From NCBI RefSeq assembly GCF_000242435.1, contig NZ_JH591187.1:805512-869511 (forward strand): 64,000 nucleotides of DNA. The letters are read 5' to 3'. Below, piece after piece: positions 24,474 to 32,129 of the stretch (position 1 is the stretch's first letter; every line of letters starts with the position of its first letter). Source of the stretch: Dialister succinatiphilus YIT 11850. Lineage in GTDB: Bacteria > Bacillota > Negativicutes > Veillonellales > Dialisteraceae. Below the pieces are notes generated by a model. The model was not told where the DNA came from and ran no database searches. It saw only the letters and a list, made by a program, of their open reading frames with translations. The position numbers and the translations under genes were made by a program.

Positions 24474-25283
24474 TCACCTAAGCAGGGCCAGCACCGCCGC
24501 CAGGGACGGCGCTACAAAAAGCAGACTGTCGAAACGGTCCATCATGCCGCCGTGACCTGGAAGAATGTTTCCGGAATCCTTAATATCACAGGCCCGCTTG
24601 ATGTAGGACTCAAAGAGGTCCCCAACAGGCGCCATAACGGCCGCCATGAGGGAGAGGAAGAAAGCATGGGTCATGTCGTAGGAAAAACCATAGGCAATGG
24701 CCATGCCCAGCACTACGCAGCCCAGAACGCCGCCGATCAGTCCTTCCACTGTCTTATTGGGGCTGATATGGGGCGCCATTTTGTGTTTCCCAAAACTCTT
24801 CCCCGCCAGGTAGGCGAAGGAATCGCTGGCCCAGGTGCACACCAGGGCAAAGAGGATAAGGAAAATCCCCGGATCCCCGTTCACTGCCCCTGCGGGAAGC
24901 AGCTCCCGGCTGCCCCGGAGAAGGGCCAGGGTGCCAAAGCCCAGGCCGAAATAAAGACTCCCGAAGGAGGTGTACACCAGATTTGTCATTTCTTCCTTCT
25001 TAATGGAAAGAATGAGGAAAAGAAGGAGACAGAAGGAAAGGAAAATCACCGCTGTAAAGACCTTCACGGAATAGAAGCCGGCAGACAGCACCACCGCCCC
25101 TATGGCAATGGCCGCAGGAATACGGTAGATGCGGATGGAAAGCTGCTTCAGCATGCGATCGTACTCCGCCAGGGCTATGAGGGAAACAAGGAATACCGCT
25201 CCCGTAAGGAACCAGCCGCCCAGCCACACCAGGCAGAGCACGGCGATAATTCCCACAATGGCAGTCAAAACACGAACTTTCAT
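24474..25283 (-). CDS. cdsA: Phosphatidate cytidylyltransferase
   Basis: Polytopic membrane enzyme that makes CDP-diacylglycerol from phosphatidic acid and CTP. It has 269 residues with about eight hydrophobic helices. The family signature near the C-terminus is complete: SYIKRACDIKDSGNILPGHGG followed by DRFDS, holding the metal-binding aspartates. It begins 8 bp after uppS, and its end leads into ispC within 12 bp. Confidence 0.96.
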   Translation of the reverse strand: MKVRVLTAIVGIIAVLCLVWLGGWFLTGAVFLVSLIALAEYDRMLKQLSIRIYRIPAAIAIGAVVLSAGFYSVKVFTAVIFLSFCLLLFLILSIKKEEMTNLVYTSFGSLYFGLGFGTLALLRGSRELLPAGAVNGDPGIFLILFALVCTWASDSFAYLAGKSFGKHKMAPHISPNKTVEGLIGGVLGCVVLGMAIAYGFSYDMTHAFFLSLMAAVMAPVGDLFESYIKRACDIKDSGNILPGHGGMMDRFDSLLFVAPSLAAVLALLR

Positions 25284-25291
25284 AATACCTC

Positions 25292-26017
25292 CTAGTGATC
25301 CTTTTCCGTGAGACCGCCGAACCGGCGGTCCCTTCCGGTGTACCAGTCCACAGCCTTTTCAAGCTCTTCTTTTGTGAAATCGGGCCACAGCACGGGAGTA
25401 AAATAGAGCTCGCTGTAGGAAGCCTGCCAGAGAAGAAAATTGGAAATACGGGACTCCCCGCCTGTGCGGATGAGAAGATCCACATCCATGGCATCGGAGG
25501 GATAGAGATGGGCTTTCACCGTATCTTCAGAAATAGTAGAAGGATCAATCTCTCCCCTCTCTACTTTTTCGGCTATTTCACGCATAGCATGGACAATTTC
25601 CATACGGCCGCCGTAATTGATGGCCACATTGAGCACCATGCCGTCATTTTTGGCCGTGTCCCGCTCGCACTCTGCAATGCCCTTCCGAAGGCCTTCGGAA
25701 AGGACGGACGTATCGCCCACAATGTGGACCTGCACATTGTCCTCCACCAGCTCTTTCAACTGGGAAATCAGATAATTTTTAAAAAGCTTCATCAGGAAGC
25801 GTACTTCCAGAGACGGTCTTTTCCAGTTCTCCGTAGAGAAGGCGTAGAGAGTGAGCACCTTGATCCCCATATGTCCGGCAGCCCGTACAATGGTCTTCAC
25901 ATTGGCGGCACCTACCTGGTGCCCGTAAGTTCTCTCCCGGCCTCTCTCTCTGGCCCACCGGCCATTGCCATCCAGAATGATGGCCACATGTTCAGGAAAT
26001 GCCTTTTTATCAGACAT
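25292..26017 (-). CDS. uppS: Isoprenyl transferase (undecaprenyl diphosphate synthase)
   Basis: Cis-prenyltransferase, 241 residues, that adds isopentenyl units to farnesyl diphosphate to build the C55 lipid carrier. Visible motifs are ILDGNGRWA with the catalytic aspartate, the YAFSTENWKRP segment and the C-terminal DLLIRTGGESRISNFLLWQ. It heads the uppS-cdsA-ispC-rseP run. Array D lies directly upstream and separates it from frr, with which it is contiguous in many Firmicutes. Confidence 0.96.
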   Translation of the reverse strand: MSDKKAFPEHVAIILDGNGRWARERGRERTYGHQVGAANVKTIVRAAGHMGIKVLTLYAFSTENWKRPSLEVRFLMKLFKNYLISQLKELVEDNVQVHIVGDTSVLSEGLRKGIAECERDTAKNDGMVLNVAINYGGRMEIVHAMREIAEKVERGEIDPSTISEDTVKAHLYPSDAMDVDLLIRTGGESRISNFLLWQASYSELYFTPVLWPDFTKEELEKAVDWYTGRDRRFGGLTEKDH

Positions 26018-26057
26018 ATATCATTCCTCGTTTCAGGATACAAAGATTTAATTGCTT

Positions 26058-26905
26058 GGACACACCTTCGGTGTGAGGGTTGACGGGCCTACGGCCCGAG
26101 GGTTGTGGCCGCCTGACGGCGGCGGGTTGTGTTCGCTTTCGCTCAGGGGGCAACGGCCTTTCAGGCCGAGGGTTGTGGATAGCCGCTTTTGGCGGCTATG
26201 CTTATGAAGTCAGCGTTATGAGGGAAGGTTCTTAAGATGGACCGGACCTATGGGCCGGAGGGTTCTTAAGTTTGACGGCCTTTCGGCCGAGGGTTGCGGA
26301 TTGCCCTTCGGTGCACAGCGAACACATTTTGAAGGAGCGCTAGCGACGCGCAAAATGTAGTGAGTCGTTTCCCCTTTAGGGGGCAATGCTTATAAAATCA
26401 GCGTTACGGGATTGTCGTTATGGGTCATATAGCTTGATACGCATTCTGCTGACTGGCTCGCTGCGCTCGCCTCCCCCTATCCGGCTTCGCCAGACTTCCC
26501 CCGCAGTTCGGTCGGTCAATCGAAAGGAAGGCCCTTTTATGGGCAGGCTAAGGGCCTACTTTGACCGACTTGCACATCCTATGCAGGATGTGCACAGAGG
26601 CAGAATAAAGCTAACGCATAGCGAAGAATAAAGTCCCCCCGCCGGGGGGAAGGTGGTGGCGCCAGCCACCAAAAGGGGTGCATTTCCGACGCCCGCAGGG
26701 CGGTTGTATGGTTTTCACAGCCCACCGGGTCACTACCGCGGTTTTATACAAACTGGCGCCATCTATTTAAGGGCCTGCCACAACCCTCATAGCCACAGGC
26801 CCCTCTAGGAATACGGGAAAGCATGCCCCGATCCCGGCCGCCACCAGCTCACAGGCTAAAACAGTTACATCATAAGAGGGCGCCTTTTATGATGTAAAGG
26901 CGCCC
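26058..26905. repeat. Modular palindromic repeat array D
   Basis: Roughly 850 bases between frr and uppS composed almost entirely of hairpin modules. Cap at 26058-26080; GAGGGTT hairpins at 26080-26175; an AT(A)GCC/GGC(T)AT unit with GCTTATGAAGTCAGCG at 26176-26215; the TTCTTAAG pair at 26225-26298; a second ATTGCCC...GGGCAAT unit (26298-26395) whose loop holds another palindrome; ACTTTGACCGACTTG plus stem at 26558-26595; the GGTGGTGGCGCC unit at 26650-26677 and the ATACAAACTGGCGCC string at 26740-26761, both shared with array A. A possible pseudoknot lies at 26865-26905. Confidence 0.8.
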
Positions 26906-26956
26906 AATTATAACCCTTTCAGGGAAAATCCTCTCAGCCCTGCCCGTGAAGAGGTC

Positions 26957-27514
26957 TCAAACGGACATGATTTCTTTGATTTTTCTTTCGGTCACTGCTT
27001 CTACTTCTTTAATCTTCTTGTCAGTGAGCTTCTGAATTTTGTCTTCCGTATCTTTGATGATGTCTTTGGACACGTCGCTGTTCTTTTCTTCTTTTTTGAG
27101 GAATACGTTGCCGTCGCGGCGGATGTTGCGGACTGCGACTTTGGCTTCTTCCGATTTCTTATTGACCACTTTTACCAGTTCTTTACGTCTTTCTTCTGTG
27201 AGCTGGGGAATGGCCATGCGGATGAGGTTTCCATCGTTCATGGGAACCAGGCCCAGGTCGGACTGGAGGATGGCTTTTTCAATTTCTTTCAACAGAGATT
27301 TATCCCAGGGCTGCACTACCAGCATCCTGGCTTCCGGTACGGTAACGGAGGCTACCTGGGTCACCGGGGTGCGGCTGCCATAATATTCTACGAAAATTCG
27401 GTCCAGCAGGCTGGCATTGGCCTGGCCTGTACGGATGGAGGTAAATTCGCTCTTCAGGGCGTTGATGGACTTGTCCATTTTTTCGGATAAGGTTTTCAGT
27501 TCGTCTTCGTACAT
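26957..27514 (-). CDS. frr: Ribosome recycling factor
   Basis: Cytoplasmic factor that, with EF-G, splits post-termination ribosomes. It is 185 residues, exactly the usual length. The sequence has the three-helix-bundle pattern with SIRTGQANASLLDRI, the conserved VTVPEARMLVVQPWD and IRMAIPQLTEERRKELVK. It starts 2 bp after pyrH, the common gene pair. No classical terminator follows; the stop lies next to array D, whose hairpins might serve instead. Confidence 0.97.
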   Translation of the reverse strand: MYEDELKTLSEKMDKSINALKSEFTSIRTGQANASLLDRIFVEYYGSRTPVTQVASVTVPEARMLVVQPWDKSLLKEIEKAILQSDLGLVPMNDGNLIRMAIPQLTEERRKELVKVVNKKSEEAKVAVRNIRRDGNVFLKKEEKNSDVSKDIIKDTEDKIQKLTDKKIKEVEAVTERKIKEIMSV

Positions 27515-27516
27515 AA

Positions 27517-28311
<795 letters not shown>

Positions 28312-28342
28312 AATAAGAGAACACTAAAAAGTGTCCTCTTAT
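28312..28342 (-). terminator. Terminator after tsf
   Basis: ATAAGAGGACACT pairs with AGTGTTCTCTTAT (one G-T pair) around a short loop, followed by TTTTG on the minus strand. It lies 12 bp past the tsf stop. Confidence 0.75.
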
Positions 28343-28353
28343 AATTGTTAGGA

Positions 28354-29232
28354 TTACTGATTCAGCTGTTTTGCAACTTCTGCTGCCAGGTCGTCCTGCT
28401 TCTTTTCGATGCCTTCACCAAGCTGGTAACGGGCGAAACGAAGAACTTCCGCATTCTTGGATTTCAGAAGTTTGGCAATGGTCAGATCGCCGTCTTTGAT
28501 GAATTCCTGGTCTACGAGGCATACTTCCTTGTAGTACTTGTTGATTCTGCCAAGAACCATCTTTTCGATGATCTTTTCCGGTTTTCCTTCGTTTCTTGCT
28601 TCCACAGCAAGAACTTCTTTTTCGTGTTCGATTTCAGCCTGGGGAACTTCGCTGCGGTCCAGGTAGGAAGGATTAGCAGCAGCAACCTGCATGGCAATGT
28701 CCTTGCCCAGTTCGTCGTCTCCGCCTTTCAGTTCTACCAGGACACCGATCTTGCCGCCGCCATGGATATAGCTGTACACTTTGCCCTCAGCGCTTTCATA
28801 GCGGACGAAGCGGCGAACGGAAATGTTTTCGCCGATCTTGGCAACCGCTTCCGTTACGGTGTCTTTCACGGACTTGCCGTTCATGTCGGATGCCAGGAGA
28901 GCATCCACATCAGCCGGATTTACGGCGATAATCTGCTGTGCAATGGAGTGAGCCAGTGCCTTGAAATCATCATTGCTTCCTACGAAATCGGTTTCGCAGT
29001 TGACTTCAACGATGGTACCGGTTTTGCCATCTTCGGAGATAGCGGAAACTACAGCACCTTCAGCAGCTACGCGGCTTGCTTTCTTCGCAGCCTGGGACAG
29101 TCCCTTTTCACGGAGAATGTCTACAGCCTTTTCTACATCGCCATCAGCTTCAACCAGTGCTTTCTTGCAGTCCATCATGCCTGCACCGGTTTTAGTACGC
29201 AGATCCTTTACCATACTAGCTGTGATTTTCAT
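28354..29232 (-). CDS. tsf: Translation elongation factor Ts
   Basis: Nucleotide exchange factor for EF-Tu, 292 residues. The N-terminal UBA-like domain starts MKITASMVKDLRTKTGAGMMDCKKAL, the standard EF-Ts opening, and TIVEVNCETDFVGSND is the core segment that contacts EF-Tu. The dimerisation and C-terminal modules are complete. It follows rpsB by 93 bp, where a GC-rich hairpin (29290-29309) may tune the ratio of the two products, and ends at a terminator. Confidence 0.97.
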   Translation of the reverse strand: MKITASMVKDLRTKTGAGMMDCKKALVEADGDVEKAVDILREKGLSQAAKKASRVAAEGAVVSAISEDGKTGTIVEVNCETDFVGSNDDFKALAHSIAQQIIAVNPADVDALLASDMNGKSVKDTVTEAVAKIGENISVRRFVRYESAEGKVYSYIHGGGKIGVLVELKGGDDELGKDIAMQVAAANPSYLDRSEVPQAEIEHEKEVLAVEARNEGKPEKIIEKMVLGRINKYYKEVCLVDQEFIKDGDLTIAKLLKSKNAEVLRFARYQLGEGIEKKQDDLAAEVAKQLNQ

Positions 29233-29289
29233 CTTATGACCTCCATCATAAAATTCAAGGTGTTTGTCTGATTCTTGGGCCGAAGCCCC

Positions 29290-29309
29290 GGGGCTTTAAG
29301 GAAGCCCCT
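29290..29309 (-). other. Hairpin between rpsB and tsf
   Basis: GGGGCTTCCTTAAAGCCCC forms an 8-bp stem on the minus strand 15 bp past the rpsB stop. It has no T tract, so it may be an attenuator or processing site rather than a terminator. Confidence 0.45.
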
Positions 29310-29325
29310 GCCTTACAGGTTAAGA

Positions 29326-30099
29326 TTATTCCTTATCTTCAGCCGGAGCTTCAGCAGTTTCTTCTGCGTTTTCAGCAGCTTCGCCTGCTTCTTCAGCAGC
29401 AGCGGCTTCTTCCTGCTGGCCCTGACGGCCTTCGAGAACAGCGTCAGCCATCTTGCTGGTGAGCAGTCTTACAGCGCGGATAGCGTCATCGTTGGCAGGA
29501 ATCGGATAATCAATGACATCGGGATCGCAGTTGGTATCAACGGTAGCAACAACGGGGATATGGAGCTTGTGAGCTTCGGAAACAGCGATTTCTTCTTTCT
29601 TGGAATCGATGATGAAAATAGCTCCCGGCAGTCTCTTCATGTCTTTGATGCCGCCCAGGTTCTTTTCCAGCTTTTCCAGTTCTCTTTTCATAAGGATAAC
29701 TTCCTTCTTCGGATACTGGTCAGTGGTGCCTTCTTCAAACATCTTTTCCAGTTCTTTCAGACGGTTGATACGGGTCTGGATGGTGCGGAAATTGGTGAGC
29801 ATGCCGCCGAGCCAGCGTTCGTTGACATAGAACTGATTGCAGCGGGTAGCTTCTTCCTTCACGGAATTCTGAGACTGCTTCTTGGTACCTACGAAGAGAA
29901 TGGGTTCGCCTTTAGCTGCTACATCACGGATGAAAGCATATGCTTCTTCTACTTTCTTCACGGTCTTCTGCAGATCGATGATGTAGATACCGTTGCGTTC
30001 GGTGAAAATGAACCGAGCCATCTTCGGGTTCCAGCGACGGGTCTGATGACCAAAATGAACGCCTGCTTCTAACAACTGTTTCATGGATACAACTGACAT
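29326..30099 (-). CDS. rpsB: 30S ribosomal protein S2
   Basis: Small-subunit protein of 257 residues. The opening [26 protein letters not shown] and the segment [14 protein letters not shown] are typical of S2, as is [22 protein letters not shown]. The last 35 residues are an alanine- and glutamate-rich tail of low complexity, longer than in E. coli but common in Firmicutes. It has a strong promoter and a leader of about 100 nt, so leader-based autoregulation is possible. Confidence 0.97.
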   Translation of the reverse strand: MSVVSMKQLLEAGVHFGHQTRRWNPKMARFIFTERNGIYIIDLQKTVKKVEEAYAFIRDVAAKGEPILFVGTKKQSQNSVKEEATRCNQFYVNERWLGGMLTNFRTIQTRINRLKELEKMFEEGTTDQYPKKEVILMKRELEKLEKNLGGIKDMKRLPGAIFIIDSKKEEIAVSEAHKLHIPVVATVDTNCDPDVIDYPIPANDDAIRAVRLLTSKMADAVLEGRQGQQEEAAAAEEAGEAAENAEETAEAPAEDKE

Positions 30100-30210
30100 A
30101 ATAAAAACCTCCTGTTAATAACCTCTGCCCGCTTCTTCTCCCGTAACCACCCTGTCAGAGGGCACAGATACGAAATCCACGGACATGTGTACTTGTACTC
30201 AAGCTTTTCT

Positions 30211-30239
30211 ATTTTATCAAAAAGAAAGGACACTTGCAA
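30211..30239 (-). promoter_or_regulatory. Predicted rpsB promoter
   Basis: Minus-strand TTGCAA (30234-30239), 17-bp spacer, TAAAAT (30211-30216). It leaves a leader of about 105 nt before rpsB. No S2-leader family could be checked here. Confidence 0.75.
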
Positions 30240-30250
30240 GGGGAAAATTT

Positions 30251-30270
30251 AACCCGCCTTTCGGCGGGTC
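30251..30270 (-). terminator. Terminator upstream of rpsB
   Basis: GACCCGCCGAAAGGCGGGTT is a perfect 8-bp stem with a four-base loop, followed by AAATTTT on the minus strand. It would stop transcripts coming from the acyltransferase gene before the rpsB promoter. Confidence 0.7.
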
Positions 30271-30340
30271 AGAGATGTCTGTCAATGTTTGTATATTGAG
30301 AGAATCTGGAGGTACCGCCCTTTGGACGAGTTCTCCCTAT

Positions 30341-30499
30341 GGAAGCGCTGATTAAATCATTGTTTGCTTTTATTCTTGAATTTTTATGCAATGTGAGGAA
30401 TGGGCTGACGCGAATAGCGAGCTATTTAAGGAAGCCCATGACGAAACAGTGCATAAAAATTCTTATAAAAGAAAACTCTATGAATTAATCAGTGCTTCC
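30341..30499. mobile_element. 159-bp palindromic MITE-like element
   Basis: Inverted arms run from GGAAGCGCTGATTAA (30341) to TTAATCAGTGCTTCC (ending 30499); the 50-nt arms agree at roughly 80% and finish in a perfect 13-bp inner match, 30378-30390 with 30450-30462. The centre holds smaller nested palindromes (TGGGCT/AGCCCA, AATAGC/GCTATT). A 4-bp direct repeat, CTAT, flanks it (30337-30340 and 30500-30503). No transposase is encoded. The right-hand CTAT supplies the stop codon region of the acyltransferase gene. I saw no second copy in this window. Confidence 0.65.
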
Positions 30500-31627
30500 C
30501 TATATAAGGCGGGCAAAGTAAGGTATCTTCTTCAGTCCCCAGGTAATCACAACGCCCAGAGCATAAGCCATGGAAATCCAGATGACCGCATCAATGAAAG
30601 GAATACGATACATATATTTCAAAAGAATATGGGTGTAAATTACGTGGGTCAGATTTCTTGTAATTTCTTCAAACAGCATGACGCCGAAAGACATGCTGCC
30701 AAAGAATACCAGCGCCTTCCCCGCCTTTTCCGACACATGATGAGTGCTGAACCACCAGCGGCAGGTGCAGAAGACAAAAGCGGTATTCAAAAAGAGGAAG
30801 GAATCGTAGAACCGTTCGGAAATGGCCTCGGTCATTCCCCCCGCTGCGATGCCGTGGTACCAGGTCATGGCGCCGGCGGCTGCGGTACCGAGGAGAGCAG
30901 CGATTCCCAGTTTCACCAGATTCCTTTTCGTCAGCCAGCTCTGGGGCAGCACGTTTTCAATCCAGTAGCCCATGAGGAAGTAAAAAGTAGGCTCGCTCAC
31001 CGCCAGGAGAGGATTCAGGAAATAATTCATTTCCGCGCTCCCCTTGAAAATGAGGAAAGACACCATGGGCATCACACCCACAAAGAACAGGTTCAGACCG
31101 ATGAGGTACAGATAAAGCTTCTCATCCAGTACTTTCACCAGCTTCCTCCAGATGGGAAGCATGAGGAGGAAAGAAATATAGATATATAGGAAATAGTAGG
31201 CCGTAGCCAGGTCCGACGTGTAGAGAAGCGTAAAGAACTTGGCTATGTGTCCGGGAATGGACAGGGGCAGGTTATGGTAGAACCACACATAGTTAATCAG
31301 GGAAAATACAAAAATCACCTGCAGGAACCGCCATATCCTCTTCTTCCAGATGGTAGAGATAGGCTCCTCTTTTCCCAGAAGAAGGGCGCCGGAAATCATA
31401 AAGAAAATGGGCACCGCCGTCTTCACCCAGAAAGGCACAGCCAGATAGAGAGGATAGAAAAATGAAGCGGGCCTCTCAATATATAAAGAAAAGCCGGCAG
31501 TCGATGTATGGGTAAACATAACCAGCCAGATGCAGAGGGCTCGAAGAAATTCAATATGAAGTTTCTTTTTCTTTCTGCCGGCAGAAACTGTTTTTTCTGT
31601 ATTCAATAGGATACCTTCTTTCTGCAT
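30500..31627 (-). CDS. Acyltransferase family 3 membrane protein
   Basis: Polytopic membrane protein of about 375 residues with roughly ten hydrophobic helices, of the OafA/WecH type that O-acetylates sugars or cell-wall polymers. The key histidine lies in WLVMFTHTS after LHIEFLRALC; VPIFFMISGALLLGKEEP is the second conserved block. Start choice is uncertain: ATG at 31627 has only a close AAGG, while TTG at 31606 has AAGAAGG 7 nt upstream. The reading frame stays open further into repeat array E, but that extension is repeat sequence and is rejected. The TAG stop touches the MITE-like element. Substrate unknown. Confidence 0.82.
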   Translation of the reverse strand: MQKEGILLNTEKTVSAGRKKKKLHIEFLRALCIWLVMFTHTSTAGFSLYIERPASFFYPLYLAVPFWVKTAVPIFFMISGALLLGKEEPISTIWKKRIWRFLQVIFVFSLINYVWFYHNLPLSIPGHIAKFFTLLYTSDLATAYYFLYIYISFLLMLPIWRKLVKVLDEKLYLYLIGLNLFFVGVMPMVSFLIFKGSAEMNYFLNPLLAVSEPTFYFLMGYWIENVLPQSWLTKRNLVKLGIAALLGTAAAGAMTWYHGIAAGGMTEAISERFYDSFLFLNTAFVFCTCRWWFSTHHVSEKAGKALVFFGSMSFGVMLFEEITRNLTHVIYTHILLKYMYRIPFIDAVIWISMAYALGVVITWGLKKIPYFARLI

Positions 31628-31631
31628 CGCC

Positions 31632-31905
31632 TTTGCGGGCGATGAGGGTTCTTTGGATGGATAGGCTTTTGGGACCCGGGGTTCAAGGGTTAGACAACCC
31701 CCTGGGCCGAGGGTTGTGGTGGCGGCTTCGCCTTTGGACACACCTTCGGTGTGAGGGTTCAAAAGGTTCAGAGGGTGGTGGTATCGCCCTCTCGGGCGAT
31801 GAGTATTATAATGCCGCCTTTCGGCGGTCACGTCCACATCGAGTATCATAATCATTCTGTGAGGGCCAACTTTGCCCGACTTGGAATTCTACGCAGAATT
31901 GCCAC
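31632..31905. repeat. Modular palindromic repeat array E
   Basis: Lies just upstream of the acyltransferase gene. It contains GATGAGGGTTCTTTGGATGG near 31650, a perfect cap GGACACACCTTCGGTGTGAGGGT at 31736-31759, small perfect hairpins (ATCGCCCTCTCGGGCGAT, GCCGCCTTTCGGCGGT) at 31783-31830, and an ACTTTGCCCGACTTG plus stem unit at 31868-31902 whose stem differs on both sides from the copy at 26558. The remaining bases to 32129 show no gene. Confidence 0.7.
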
Positions 31906-32129
31906 CCAAAGAAGGAGCCTGACGTTACGTGCTTCCCCTTGTGCCGCCAGTGGTGTATGACGAAGTGCCAAAGCCGCCTTCCCCTGGAAGGCGACAGTCC
32001 TGCAGCATTGTCGAATCAGGCTATTTTTCAAGTATAACCTGCACATAAAACGAGCGCCTTAATGTCCGGCAGTGACGCCGAAGGCCCCCTCTTGGGTCCG
32101 GGAAAATAGTCTTCTGACGTTTGATACCT

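Noticed and set aside
30308-30325. AGGGCGGTACC on the minus strand ahead of rpsB, close to the T-box core
   Set aside because: It lies before the rpsB terminator and promoter, and a ribosomal protein gene is not a T-box target. No stem I fold was visible.
31628-31855. N-terminal extension of the acyltransferase through array E
   Set aside because: The extra 76 residues translate repeat modules, and family members start near the LHIEFLRA helix.
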